Both the position numbers and the translations under genes were made by a program. DNA of 25,468 bases from a virus, in IMG/VR virus record IMGVR_UViG_3300036857_000457, positions 1 through 25,468 of that record; one strand, 5' to 3'. The notes under the pieces were generated by a model. It ran no database searches. It saw nothing but the letters and a program-made list of their open reading frames with translations, and was not told the origin of the DNA. The stretch's first letter is position 1; the number at the start of each line of letters is the position of its first letter. Below, piece after piece: positions 10,570 to 18,572 of the stretch.

Positions 10570-11528
10570 GGTACCTGGTCACCGGCGGTGCCGGGTTCAT
10601 CGGGTCCGCTTTGGTGCGCCGTTTGCATGCTGTTGGGCATGAGGTGCGGGTGCTGGACGATTTCTCCCGCGGCCAGCCGCGGCGGCTGGCTGGTGTGCCG
10701 TGTGAGATGGTCCGGGGGGATGTGCGGGACCCGGGCGTGGTGTCGGCTGCGGTGCAGGGGTGTGACCGGGTCGCGCACCTGGCTTACTTGCAGGGGACGC
10801 AGGTTTTTTATGCGGAGCCGCGGCAGGTGCTGGATGTGGCGCTGCGGGGGATGCTGAACGTTCTCGCCGCGTGTGAGCAGTGGGGTGTGGGTGACCTGCT
10901 GCTGGTGTCCTCTAGCGAGGCGTACCAGGTGGCCACGGCCGTGCCGACGCCGGAGACGGTGCCGTGTTCGGTGCCGGACGTGCTGAACCCGCGGTACTCC
11001 TACGGTGGTGGGAAGATCGCGTGCGAGCTGATGGCGTCCGCGTGGCAGCGGACGGGTGTCCTTGACCGGGCGATCATTGCCCGGCCGCACAACGTCACCG
11101 GCCCGGACATGGGCCGCGAGCATGTGATCCCCCAGTTCTGCCTGCGGATGCTCGAACTGACCCGGCAGCAGCCGGAGGGTGTAATCCGTTTCCCCATCCA
11201 GGGGTCCGGGCAGGAGACCAGGTCGTTCTGCTGGGTCGGCGACTGTGTGGACCAGCTGGTGCTCCTGCTCGACCGGGCCCCTGCTGGGGTGGGCATCTGG
11301 CATGTGGGTGCGATGGACGAGCGGACGATCGAGGACGCCGCGCATGCCGTCGCTGCCGCGTATGGGCGGGAGATCAAGGTGGTGCCGGGGACGCTGCCGG
11401 AAGGGTCGCCGCCGCGGCGGCTGCCCGATGTCAGCAAGGTCGGTGCGCTCGCGCCCGGTTACATGCCGTCGGTGGGTTTCGCTGAGATGGTGAAACGTAC
11501 CGCTGCCTGGTATCAGGCACATGGGTGA
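10566..11528 (+). CDS. NAD-dependent sugar epimerase/dehydratase (extended SDR)
   Basis: The protein has 320 residues and begins at a GTG overlapping the preceding TGA. The N-terminus VRYLVTGGAGFIGSALVRRL carries the TGxxGxxG dinucleotide-binding loop. VSSSEAY supplies the active-site Ser, and YSYGGGK (near residue 144) is the YxxxK catalytic pair of extended SDR enzymes. ARPHNVTGPDM and FCWVGDCVDQL follow as in NDP-sugar 4-epimerases and 4,6-dehydratases. It probably changes stereochemistry or oxidation state of a nucleotide sugar for the neighbouring glycosyltransferases. The exact reaction is not decided by the visible motifs. Confidence 0.8.
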   Translation: MRYLVTGGAGFIGSALVRRLHAVGHEVRVLDDFSRGQPRRLAGVPCEMVRGDVRDPGVVSAAVQGCDRVAHLAYLQGTQVFYAEPRQVLDVALRGMLNVLAACEQWGVGDLLLVSSSEAYQVATAVPTPETVPCSVPDVLNPRYSYGGGKIACELMASAWQRTGVLDRAIIARPHNVTGPDMGREHVIPQFCLRMLELTRQQPEGVIRFPIQGSGQETRSFCWVGDCVDQLVLLLDRAPAGVGIWHVGAMDERTIEDAAHAVAAAYGREIKVVPGTLPEGSPPRRLPDVSKVGALAPGYMPSVGFAEMVKRTAAWYQAHG

Positions 11529-12630
11529 AATCAAGGAATGCGGGTTGTGTGGCAGTACCGACCTGCCGGTGATCCTGGATATGGGGGAGCAGCCGCTCGC
11601 TGAGCGGTACGGCACCGACGCCCGGTTCCCGCTGGCGGTGGCCGAGTGCGGGGACTGCACGCTGCTGCAGCTGACGTGGGCGGCGGACCCGGCGCAGGTG
11701 TTCCCGCCGGACCATCCGTACGCGTCGGGGGACACGGCTGTGCTGCGGGAGCACTTCGCCGCGCTCGCTGCGGAACTGGACCCCGGCGCGGGCCTGGTGG
11801 TGGACATCGGTGCCAACGACGGGACGCTGCTGGAGTATTTCGGCGGGGACGTGCTCCGGGTCGCGGTCGAGCCGACCGGGCAGGCGGCGAAATGCCGCAG
11901 CAAGGAACTGGTCACCTACCAGGAGTTCTTCTCCCGCGAACTGGCGCAGCGGATCGTGGCGGAGTATGGCCGGGCGCGGGTGGTCACCGCCACCAATGTG
12001 CTGGCGCACGTCCCGGACGTGCACGGTTTCGTGGCCGGGGTGACGGCCCTGCTCGATGATGACGGCGTGTTCGTGGCCGAGACCCACGACGCGGCAGCGA
12101 TCACCACTGGCCTGCAGGTAGACACCGTCTACCACGAGCATCTGCGGTATTTCACGCTGGCGACGCTGGCCAGCCTGCTCGCGGCGCATGGTCTCCAGGT
12201 GGAGCGTGCTGAGCGGATCGGGACGCATGGCGGGTCGATCCGGGTGCGGGCACGCAGGCGCACCGGTGCGCTGCAGGAGCGGGCGGACTCGGCGGCCCAC
12301 GCACTGTGGAGAATGCTCTTTGAGGTCACCGAAGATGGCAGCCGGGTGTACGGGATCGGTGCCACGACCCGCGCCACACCCTTGATCCACTTCGCGGGCA
12401 TCGCGGGGTTCATCGCCTGCGTGTGCGAGGTGCCCGGGTCGGCGAAGATCGGGCTGACGATCCCCGGCACCACGATCCCCGTGGTGGATGAGCAGCGGCT
12501 GCTCGATGAGCAGCCGGAGTACGCGCTGCTGCTCTCCTGGCATGTCGCGGCCACGATCACCCGCAAACTGCGCACGGCTGGGTACCGGGGCAAGTTCATC
12601 GTCCCGCTCCCAGAACCCCAGGTCATCTGA
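11521..12630 (+). CDS. NDP-sugar C-methyltransferase-like SAM enzyme
   Basis: The protein has 369 residues and starts 8 nt before the end of the previous gene. It shows the three-part layout of sugar C-methyltransferases. An N-terminal zinc domain has two Cys pairs (ECGLCGS and ECGDCTLLQ). A Rossmann SAM domain follows with VVDIGANDGTLL. The family motif YHEHLRYFTLATLASLL is followed by GTHGGSIRV. The C-terminal domain ends VPLPEPQVI. Known relatives methylate carbon 3 of deoxysugar nucleotides. Here it suggests that the cassette makes a methyl-branched sugar, working on the product of the adjacent SDR enzymes. It is also possible that the substrate is already glycan-bound. Confidence 0.8.
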   Translation: MGEIKECGLCGSTDLPVILDMGEQPLAERYGTDARFPLAVAECGDCTLLQLTWAADPAQVFPPDHPYASGDTAVLREHFAALAAELDPGAGLVVDIGANDGTLLEYFGGDVLRVAVEPTGQAAKCRSKELVTYQEFFSRELAQRIVAEYGRARVVTATNVLAHVPDVHGFVAGVTALLDDDGVFVAETHDAAAITTGLQVDTVYHEHLRYFTLATLASLLAAHGLQVERAERIGTHGGSIRVRARRRTGALQERADSAAHALWRMLFEVTEDGSRVYGIGATTRATPLIHFAGIAGFIACVCEVPGSAKIGLTIPGTTIPVVDEQRLLDEQPEYALLLSWHVAATITRKLRTAGYRGKFIVPLPEPQVI

Positions 12631-12669
12631 CCCGCTCCCCCCCCCCATCCCCCCCTTGAGAGGTTTTCT

Positions 12670-13023
12670 GTGGCTGACCGGTTCGAGGACGCACGTGGCG
12701 TCATCCAGGACATCCTGCCCGGCCCGATCGACGGCGTGACCCACATTTTCACCAAAGCGGGTGCGGTCCGCGGGAACCATGTGCACCGTGAGACGACCCA
12801 GTGGGCGTATGTGCTGTCGGGGCGGCTGCTCGCGGTCACCGAGGCCGGCGGGTTCGTCCACCGCGACGAGTACGGGCCCGGTGAGATGGCCTGCGACGAG
12901 CCGGGTGTGCCGCACGCGTGGAAAGCGCTCGGCGACACCGAGGTGCTGGTGTTCACCCGCGGCCCGCGTACCGGTGAGGGGTATGAGTCCGACACCGAGC
13001 GGCTGAGGACTCCGCTGCTGTGA
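12670..13023 (+). CDS. Cupin-fold protein, possible sugar ketoisomerase or epimerase
   Basis: The protein has 117 residues. GTG at 12670 follows GAGAGG. The cupin barrel is clear: VTHIFTKAGAVRGNHVHRET is the first metal or sugar-binding motif (GNHVHR), WAYVLSGRLLAVTE is the central strand pair, and GEMACDEPGVPHAWKALG is the second motif. Single-domain cupins in deoxysugar pathways act as ketoisomerases or epimerases without cofactor, and the cassette context fits that. A simple sugar-binding role cannot be excluded. It lies 39 nt after the methyltransferase and overlaps the next gene by 4 nt. Confidence 0.65.
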   Translation: MADRFEDARGVIQDILPGPIDGVTHIFTKAGAVRGNHVHRETTQWAYVLSGRLLAVTEAGGFVHRDEYGPGEMACDEPGVPHAWKALGDTEVLVFTRGPRTGEGYESDTERLRTPLL

Positions 13024-13673
13024 TCACCTGGGATATTCTCCTGCCGACGTTGCCGCACCGGCACGGGCAGCTGTGCGCGCTCCTCGCCGAACTGGACCGC
13101 CAGTGGCAGCCGGGTGTGGGGATGCTGATCTTGCGGGACAACCTGCAGCGCCCCGGGAACGCCTCCTACGCCAAGTGGCAGGAACTGCAGGAATGGTCGA
13201 AGGCGGACTACACGTCGTTCATCGGTGACGACGACTGGATCGCCCCCGATTTCGTCGCCCGGATCATGGGGGCGCTGGAAGCACACCCGGACTATGTCGG
13301 GTTCCCGGTCGCGTTCACCTACAACGGGGCGCCGCAGATGCGGGTCGAGCATTCGCTGCACTGGGGGGGCTGGTTCAGCACCCCGGACATGCTGGCACGT
13401 GACATCGTGCACCACAACCCGATCCGCCGCGAGCTGGCGCTCCTCGCGACGTGGGCGACTGATCACCAGTCGGCGGACGTCACGTGGGCCGATGATCTGC
13501 GCGCGACCGGGCGGGTGCGTTCCGAGGTGTGGATACCGGAGCCGATCTACCACTACCGGCAGTCGGACGCCACCTGGTCCGCTGGTGCGATCACCCATCT
13601 GGCGCCGCTGCCGGCGGGTGAGATTCTGCCCATCCCGCAATACCCGTGGCTGACGGTGCGTGACGAAGCATGA
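13020..13673 (+). CDS. GT2-like (GT-A fold) glycosyltransferase
   Basis: The protein has 217 residues, from a GTG overlapping the cupin stop. It opens WDILLPTLPHRHGQLCALL, followed by LILRDNLQRPGNASYAKW and YTSFIGDDDWIAPDFVARI. The GDDDW sequence is the metal-binding DxD motif of family 2 enzymes. The end (IYHYRQSDATWSAGA) is Trp and Tyr rich like the acceptor-binding end of related phage proteins. The enzyme is soluble. It differs clearly from the enzyme at 9895, so they probably add different residues. Confidence 0.75.
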   Translation: MITWDILLPTLPHRHGQLCALLAELDRQWQPGVGMLILRDNLQRPGNASYAKWQELQEWSKADYTSFIGDDDWIAPDFVARIMGALEAHPDYVGFPVAFTYNGAPQMRVEHSLHWGGWFSTPDMLARDIVHHNPIRRELALLATWATDHQSADVTWADDLRATGRVRSEVWIPEPIYHYRQSDATWSAGAITHLAPLPAGEILPIPQYPWLTVRDEA

Positions 13674-14500
13674 AGTGCGTAGTTACGGGCGGTGCGGGGT
13701 TCATCGGTTCCCACCTGGCTGACCTGCTCCTGGCTGAGGGCCATCAGGTGACGGTCATCGACGCGCTGTGGCCCGGCCGCGGCGACCCTACCCGCGTCAG
13801 CGAGGGCGCACGGTTCTGCAAGGCTGATATCCGCGACGCCGCTGCCCGGCAGGCCCTCGCCGGCGCGGACTGGGTGTTCCACACCGCGGCGGTGTCCACG
13901 ACGCCGTGGGCGGTCGCCGACCCGGTGGAATGCAACAGCATCAACGTCGACGGCACCCTCAGCTTGCTCGAAGGCGCCCGGCACGCCGGCGTGTCCCGGT
14001 TCGTTTTCTCCTCCTCCAACATTGTCTATGCGGCGCCGACGGCGTACTGGGCGTCGAAACTGGCCGCCGAGCATTACTGTCACGTCTACACCACCCTGTA
14101 CGGGCTGCCGGTGGTCGCGTTGCGGTACTCGAATGTGTTCGGGTCTTTGCGGCAGAACCCGGAGAACTGCATCGCCTCGATGCGTGCCTCGTACCTGGCG
14201 ACGGGCCGGATCTGGCTGACCGGCGACGGGGAGCAGTCCCGCGACTTCACCAATGTGGCCGACGTGTGCCGTGCGAACCTCCTCGCCGCGGCCAGTGACG
14301 CGGCGGGCACCGTGGATATCTGCACGGGTGTGAACCGGACGATGAACGAGATCGCGGCCATGTTCGGCTGCCCCATCGACTACCGCCCGGACCGGCCCGG
14401 TGACATCCGGCACATCCGGCAGGACCCGGCGCCGGCGCGGGAACTCCTCGGCTTCGAAGCCGCCGTCCCATTCAGTCAAGGCATGAAGGCGTACCTGTGA
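13670..14500 (+). CDS. NAD-dependent sugar epimerase (extended SDR)
   Basis: The protein has 276 residues and starts with an ATG overlapping the previous TGA. MKCVVTGGAGFIGSHLADLL is the NAD-binding loop, FSSSNIVYAA contains the active-site Ser, and YWASK is the YxxxK motif. RYSNVFG and SRDFTNVADVCRANL are typical of UDP-glucose or UDP-glucuronate 4-epimerase relatives. At 276 residues it is shorter than the usual 310-330, mainly in the C-terminal substrate domain. It is the second SDR of the cassette, so two different sugar nucleotides, or two steps on one, are implied. Confidence 0.8.
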   Translation: MKCVVTGGAGFIGSHLADLLLAEGHQVTVIDALWPGRGDPTRVSEGARFCKADIRDAAARQALAGADWVFHTAAVSTTPWAVADPVECNSINVDGTLSLLEGARHAGVSRFVFSSSNIVYAAPTAYWASKLAAEHYCHVYTTLYGLPVVALRYSNVFGSLRQNPENCIASMRASYLATGRIWLTGDGEQSRDFTNVADVCRANLLAAASDAAGTVDICTGVNRTMNEIAAMFGCPIDYRPDRPGDIRHIRQDPAPARELLGFEAAVPFSQGMKAYL

Positions 14501-15069
14501 GCTACCCGTATGACACCGACAAGGTGGAGCCGCACGGCTACATGCCGGACTACATGCGGCTCGTGAAAGAACTCGGGCCGGCTGCCACCGTGTGCGAGGT
14601 GGGTGTGATGCACGGCGGGTCGCTCGCCATGTGGCAGGACCTGTTCCCCCACGGCACCGTGATCGGGGTGGACAACAACCCGGACGCCACCTGGCCGGAA
14701 GGCACACTGCGGATCGTCGCCGGGCAGGACGACCCGGGCCTCGGCGGCATGGTGCGTGAGCACGCACCAGACGGGTGTGACCTGATCGTGGACGACGCCT
14801 CCCACATCGGCCACCTCAGCCGTGCCACGTTCGCGTCGCTGTGGCCGCTGGTGAAACCCGGCGGCATCTACGTGGTCGAAGACTGGGCCGACCCGTGGGT
14901 GTTCCCCGACTGGATGCGCTGGCCCCACGTCGACCCTTCCCTCGAAGGCGACGAACTGATCGACTACGTGCCGGAACTGATCGAGGCGCTGAAAGACGGC
15001 GCCGCGCAGGTGACCTACACCTACGAGGGGCTCGTCATCATCCGCAGGAAACCCGCGCAGGACTCCTGA
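14497..15069 (+). CDS. Class I SAM methyltransferase (macrocin/cephalosporin-hydroxylase-like)
   Basis: The protein has 190 residues, from a GTG overlapping the previous stop. EVGVMHGGSLAMWQDLFP is the SAM-binding loop, IGVDNNPD the acidic residue that binds the ribose, and DLIVDDASHIGHL the post-motif with the metal-type Asp pair. WPLVKPGGIYVVEDW closes the fold. This pattern is found in sugar O-methyltransferases of natural product clusters. It is a candidate for capping or modifying the glycan. It is followed by a hairpin at 15091-15119. Confidence 0.72.
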   Translation: MSYPYDTDKVEPHGYMPDYMRLVKELGPAATVCEVGVMHGGSLAMWQDLFPHGTVIGVDNNPDATWPEGTLRIVAGQDDPGLGGMVREHAPDGCDLIVDDASHIGHLSRATFASLWPLVKPGGIYVVEDWADPWVFPDWMRWPHVDPSLEGDELIDYVPELIEALKDGAAQVTYTYEGLVIIRRKPAQDS

Positions 15070-15090
15070 CGCGCCTCCCGCCCGCGCGCT

Positions 15091-15119
15091 GGCCTGCACG
15101 TTAAACTCACCTGCAGGCC
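15091..15119 (+). terminator. Hairpin after the methyltransferase gene, possible attenuator
   Basis: GGCCTGCA (15091-15098) and TGCAGGCC (15112-15119) form a perfect 8-bp stem with a 13-nt loop. It is followed by GGTCCTTTATT, which is only weakly T-rich, so termination would be partial. It separates the last glycosyltransferase from the rest of the cassette. Confidence 0.45.
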
Positions 15120-15179
15120 GGTCCTTTATTGCCAGCCACCGCGCTGCGCTCACCCCCCAGGCATCGCAGGGAGTTCCCC

Positions 15180-15887
15180 GTGGCCGGTCCGGTCATCGCG
15201 CTCACCATCCACAACCGGCCGCAGTACCTGAAGCAGGTGCTGGAGTCGTGGGCGATGGCCCGTGGCATCACCCACGCAGAGATGATCTTCCGCTGCGAGC
15301 CTGGCTGCGGCGAGACTGTGGCCCTGTGTGAGCAGGTCACGTTCGCGCGTAAAACCCAGGTGATCGTCAACCCGGAGAAGTTCGGGGTGCTCGCGAACCC
15401 GTGGCACTGCATGGAAACCTCGTTCGCCACCGGCGCACCGTTCGCGATCCTCGGCGAGGAAGACACCCCCGTCTCCGACGACATACTGGAGTTCTTCGCC
15501 TGGTGCCAGCGTGCCTACGCTGGCGACCAGGATGTGGTGGCGGTGTGCGCGCACCAGCTCGGCAAAGACCATGACGTGTCCGGCGGGCCGGCGGACATCC
15601 TGCGGCACCCGCATTTCTCCCCGATCGTGTGGGGCACCTGGGCCGACCGGTGGGAACATTTTTTCCGCCCCACATGGGACTTCGACTATTCGCGGCGCGG
15701 ATGGGACTGGAACGTCAACCGGCTCATCGGCGAGCAGGGCAAGCATATTGTCATGCCCGCCTGCTCACGGTCCCAGCACATCGGGGAGTTCGGCGGCATC
15801 CACTGCTCCCCGGATTTCTACCCGGAAACGGTGTCGCAGACGTTCCGTGAGCAGTACGGCCCGCAGGAGTACCGCGAACGCGGCTGA
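15180..15887 (+). CDS. Glycosyltransferase-like protein (GT-A fold)
   Basis: The protein has 235 residues. GTG at 15180 is preferred because CAGGGAG lies 7-8 nt upstream and the conserved opening (GPVIALTIHNRPQYLKQVL) starts right after. That opening is the nucleotide-sugar fold of GT2-like proteins. FAILGEEDTPVSDDILEFF contains the EED acidic motif in place of DxD. The C-terminal part is rich in Trp and Asp (WGTWADRWEHFF, YSRRGWDWNVN), a pattern seen in phage glycosyltransferases. It is the last gene of the cassette, followed by structural genes. Confidence 0.7.
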   Translation: MAGPVIALTIHNRPQYLKQVLESWAMARGITHAEMIFRCEPGCGETVALCEQVTFARKTQVIVNPEKFGVLANPWHCMETSFATGAPFAILGEEDTPVSDDILEFFAWCQRAYAGDQDVVAVCAHQLGKDHDVSGGPADILRHPHFSPIVWGTWADRWEHFFRPTWDFDYSRRGWDWNVNRLIGEQGKHIVMPACSRSQHIGEFGGIHCSPDFYPETVSQTFREQYGPQEYRERG

Positions 15888-15964
15888 GTCTTCCCCCCCG
15901 GAATTTCCCCCCCACCGTTTCGCCCCTGTCACACCCCAACCCCAGGAGAACCCGGGAGCCAAGT

Positions 15965-16501
15965 ATGTCCGTGAACACCAATTTCAACAGCCAGGGCAGC
16001 GACTCCCCGGTCACCGGCGGCTACGCGCAGCCTGCGGCGGGGATCACCGAGGCGATCGTCACCCCCGCCGACCCGTCGGGGAATGCTTACGTCACCTCCC
16101 TCTCGTCCAGCGGGTCGGCGAACCTGCAGACCGCGAACTACCGCGACTCGCTCGTCACCGTCAACGCCGGTGGCACCGCCGCCGCCCCCGGTATCGGCGC
16201 GACGATCGCGACGATCACCCCAGGCACCGCCGGCCTGTGGGAAATTTACGGCACGGTCGGTGTCGCCGGCGCGACCAACACCCTCGCCGACTCCAACAAC
16301 GTGCAGCTCGCCCAGACCGGATCGGCGAAGATCAGCCCCCTGTGCCTGCCGGTGGGTGCGTCGGTCAGCGCGGCGTCGACCGCCATCCCCGCCACGGTTC
16401 TCAACCTGGGCGCTTCCGACACCGTGCAGGTGCTGGCGCTGCGCGCCGCGACCTCCGGCACGACCTACTCGGCCGCGCTGGTCGCCCGCCGGGTCGGCTA
16501 G
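15965..16501 (+). CDS. Small virion structural protein, head decoration candidate
   Basis: The protein has 178 residues, with ATG at 15965 after GGGAGCC. It is rich in Gly, Ala, Ser and Thr with alternating beta-strand pattern. NLQTANYRDSLVTVNAG, GTAGLWEIYGTVGVAG and GTTYSAALVARRVG look like a compact beta-sandwich. There is no signal peptide. Ser/Thr-rich surface loops next to a glycan cassette make it a plausible glycan acceptor (inference). It could equally be a cement or fibre-base protein. Its stop overlaps the next GTG start by one base. Confidence 0.6.
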   Translation: MSVNTNFNSQGSDSPVTGGYAQPAAGITEAIVTPADPSGNAYVTSLSSSGSANLQTANYRDSLVTVNAGGTAAAPGIGATIATITPGTAGLWEIYGTVGVAGATNTLADSNNVQLAQTGSAKISPLCLPVGASVSAASTAIPATVLNLGASDTVQVLALRAATSGTTYSAALVARRVG

Positions 16502-16779
16502 TGGCCGGAGCGCAGCAGTATTCGGTCACCACGGCCGCCCAGTTGCTCGCCGCTGCCCCGGCGTCTTCGGCGCCGGGGCCGGTGGGCTGGTTCACCGTGT
16601 CCAACGGGTCGACGGCACAGACGGTGTATCTCAACGGCGGCACCGCGGTGTCATCCACCAACGGGTATGCGATTGCCACGTCCTCAAGCCTGTCGGGCTG
16701 GCTGTACCCGGGTGACAACATTTACGGCATCGCTGGCGCGGGCACGGCGACCGTGTCGGTACTGGTGACGGGGGCCTGA
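16501..16779 (+). CDS. Small beta-rich structural protein
   Basis: The protein has 92 residues. GTG at 16501 shares its G with the upstream TAG. Content is mostly Ala, Gly, Ser and Thr (WFTVSNGSTAQTVYLNGG, then YPGDNIYGIAGAGTATVSV), the pattern of small phage decoration domains. The reading frame continues far upstream through the previous gene, but the coupled start and composition argue for this short gene. Function is inferred from context only. Confidence 0.6.
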   Translation: MAGAQQYSVTTAAQLLAAAPASSAPGPVGWFTVSNGSTAQTVYLNGGTAVSSTNGYAIATSSSLSGWLYPGDNIYGIAGAGTATVSVLVTGA

Positions 16780-17054
16780 TGACCACGGTTCGTTTGCCCG
16801 ACGGATGCAAAGGCCTCGACATGCAGGACGGGGCCAAGTACACCGCCAGCAAGCAGGGCGGCACGGTGGACATGGAACCCCACCACGCCCGCGCGGTTCA
16901 GCGCGGCTGGTACGGGCAGTCGGGCACGATGCGCGGCGGCCCCCAGTTCTCCTTCGGCACCCGCGAGGGGCGACGCTGTACCCCTTGTAAGCGCACCTGG
17001 AACAGCTGGTCCGAGACCTGTCCCCGGTGCGGCCTGGTGACTCAGCCCGCGTAG
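16779..17054 (+). CDS. Small zinc-ribbon protein
   Basis: The protein has 91 residues, with ATG overlapping the previous TGA. The C-terminus holds CTPCKRTWNSWSETCPRCG, a four-Cys zinc ribbon. The N-terminal half (VRLPDGCKGLDMQDGAKYTA) is basic to neutral. Similar short zinc-ribbon genes occur among actinophage structural genes without a known role. Its 3' end overlaps the minus-strand zinc-ribbon gene by 13 nt. Confidence 0.65.
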   Translation: MTTVRLPDGCKGLDMQDGAKYTASKQGGTVDMEPHHARAVQRGWYGQSGTMRGGPQFSFGTREGRRCTPCKRTWNSWSETCPRCGLVTQPA

Positions 17055-17356
17055 GGCGGCTCCCAGCCGCCGCATTCCTGGCAGCCGCTGCCGCGGATCT
17101 CTTCGGGATAGTCGCTGGTCATTCCGCATTTTGGGCACACAAACCGGCCAGGGTCGCCGATATAGACCGGGAACGTGACGTGCAGGCGTCTTCCAGCTAG
17201 CCGGGTGTTCCCGACGTGCACGCCATGTTCTTTGGCCAGTTTCATCTTCACCAGCTGGTGCGCCCAGTAACGCCTGCGTTCGCGCGCCTGGTCGTAGCTG
17301 TCGGTGGTTTCGATCGGCTCACCTGCAGCGGGCCGCCAGGCCCAGTGCCCTTCCAT
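17042..17356 (-). CDS. Zinc-ribbon protein (minus strand), paralogue 1
   Basis: The protein has 104 residues. It starts at ATG 17356 after GAGGTGAGG and ends inside the preceding plus-strand gene. It has MEGHWAWRPAAGEPIETTD at the start, a charged helix (QARERRRYWAHQLVKMK), and a C-terminal ribbon CPKCGMTSDYPEEIRGSGC followed by QEC. The ribbon closely resembles that of the neighbour at 17388-17744 (CPVCGMTTYSEMDIREGYC), so the two are paralogues. Function unknown; nucleic acid or protein binding is possible. Confidence 0.65.
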   Translation of the reverse strand: MEGHWAWRPAAGEPIETTDSYDQARERRRYWAHQLVKMKLAKEHGVHVGNTRLAGRRLHVTFPVYIGDPGRFVCPKCGMTSDYPEEIRGSGCQECGGWEPPYAG

Positions 17357-17387
17357 CGCCTCACCTCAAAGCGGGGGGATGCTGCCG

Positions 17388-17744
17388 CTACCGCAGGCTA
17401 GTCCAGTCGTGGCAGTTGCCGCAGTAGCCCTCGCGGATATCCATCTCGCTGTAGGTCGTCATCCCGCACACGGGACAGGTGGCCGACGGGTAGGTGTGGT
17501 GCACCCGGACCGGCCGTGCTTCTGCCCACCGGCGCGGCAGCCAGTGCCCTGGCCAGCGCCCGTCGCGGAGCGGCTCATCCAGTGGCCGGCCGCGGATCAC
17601 CCCGTCGCTGTCTTCGCTGACCGTCATGTTCGGCATCTTCCCCAGGTCGTCCAGCACGGCGTCTTTGCTGCCGTAGACGGCATCGCCGATCCGGAGGTTC
17701 TTCCCGCTTCCCGCGCTCGTGACGAGCACCCAAACCTCTTCCAC
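17388..17744 (-). CDS. Zinc-ribbon protein (minus strand), paralogue 2
   Basis: The protein has 118 residues, from GTG at 17744. The N-terminal part (EEVWVLVTSAGSGKNLRIG, then AVYGSKDAVLDDLGKM) forms a small alpha-beta domain. A linker with GHWLPRRWAEARP recalls the GHWAWRP opening of the downstream paralogue. The C-terminus is the four-Cys ribbon CPVCGMTT..YCGNCHDW. It is 31 nt upstream of the start of paralogue 1 and probably in one transcript with it. There is no assigned function. Confidence 0.65.
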   Translation of the reverse strand: MEEVWVLVTSAGSGKNLRIGDAVYGSKDAVLDDLGKMPNMTVSEDSDGVIRGRPLDEPLRDGRWPGHWLPRRWAEARPVRVHHTYPSATCPVCGMTTYSEMDIREGYCGNCHDWTSLR

Positions 17745-17782
17745 CCCCCAAGGATGCCACCCCCCGAGGAGTTGAACGCCCC

Positions 17783-18370
17783 ATGCCCACCATCGCCTAC
17801 GCGCCGTCCGACCACGGCCCCTCCGCTGACGGGCACATCGCCGCAGGTGCCGTCACGGTCGCCGGTGGCTGCGGAGTCTGCCACCAGATCCAGGTCGATG
17901 AGCACAGCCGCCCCTACATCGAGTGCGACATTTGCGCGCCGATCCAGATGGGCGGCCACTGGGGCTGGGCCGCCACCCCCCACGGTGTCCCCCTCACCCC
18001 GGATGAGAACGCGGCCCGGGAACTGTCGAACCGGGACGCCACCAAGGCCCGTGACGACCTGGCGAACGCGGCGATCCTGGAGTTCATGCGCCAGCAGCGC
18101 GAAGCCAGCAAGGCCGCCGCCCCGGCTGCGCCGTCGCTCGCCGACGCTTCCCCGGAGCAGTTGCTCGCTGCGCTCCCGGCGGACTGGCAGGCCGCGCTGA
18201 AGACGGCGATGGAACGCGCCATCCCGGAGGACGTGGTGATCGAGCCCCCGGCCGCGGCCGAGCCTGGGCCCGCAGACCCTGGCCCGATTGAGGTGGCTCC
18301 CGCACGCGTCCCGGCCGCCCGTAAGGCCCCGGCCGCGCGAACCCCCCGCGGCCCGCAGCGCAAGGCCTGA
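17783..18370 (+). CDS. Hypothetical structural-region protein with Cys-rich N-terminus
   Basis: The protein has 195 residues, with ATG at 17783 after GAGGAG. Residues about 30-52 hold CGVCHQIQVDEHSRPYIECDIC, a likely zinc site, followed by GGHWGWAATPHGVPLTPDE. The middle is helical (ATKARDDLANAAILEFMRQQ). The C-terminal third is Pro/Ala rich and basic, ending in RTPRGPQRKA, probably disordered. The GHWGW segment echoes the neighbouring zinc-ribbon proteins. Function unknown. Confidence 0.6.
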   Translation: MPTIAYAPSDHGPSADGHIAAGAVTVAGGCGVCHQIQVDEHSRPYIECDICAPIQMGGHWGWAATPHGVPLTPDENAARELSNRDATKARDDLANAAILEFMRQQREASKAAAPAAPSLADASPEQLLAALPADWQAALKTAMERAIPEDVVIEPPAAAEPGPADPGPIEVAPARVPAARKAPAARTPRGPQRKA

Positions 18371-18374
18371 CACG

Positions 18375-18566
18375 GTGGCCGGGACCCCCACCGAGCCCCC
18401 CCTCGGGGACTCGGCCGCATCGGAGCAGGCCGACGGGGACTGCCTGGCGTGGGAACGGCCCGTCCCCACCCGGTGGGCGCCAAGCCCGGAGACGGCCGTG
18501 CGGACGGTGCCGGTGAACGAGACGGTGATGCGCACCGCGCCGGGGGAGGCGCCGGTCTCCCGCTGA
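18375..18566 (+). CDS. Small hypothetical protein
   Basis: The protein has 63 residues, from GTG at 18375, 4 nt after the previous stop. It is Pro and Glu rich (VAGTPTEPPLGDSAASEQA) and ends TVPVNETVMRTAPGEAPVSR. There is no recognised motif. The short gap to the previous gene and the hairpin right after its stop support a real gene at the end of a transcription unit. Confidence 0.5.
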   Translation: MAGTPTEPPLGDSAASEQADGDCLAWERPVPTRWAPSPETAVRTVPVNETVMRTAPGEAPVSR

Positions 18567-18572
18567 ACGTCA

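Noticed and set aside
10452-11915. 487-codon minus-strand ORF over the SDR gene
   Set aside because: Shadow of biased codons; no family features on that strand.
11431-12915. Long minus-strand ORF of 494 codons opposite the methyltransferase gene
   Set aside because: It is a shadow of GC-rich coding on the plus strand; the protein is Arg/Pro/His rich without motifs, while the plus strand holds a clear enzyme.
15511-16779. 422-codon plus-strand frame covering the last glycosyltransferase and the next gene
   Set aside because: Only its last 92 codons look real (start at GTG 16501); the rest is an alternate frame of clear genes.
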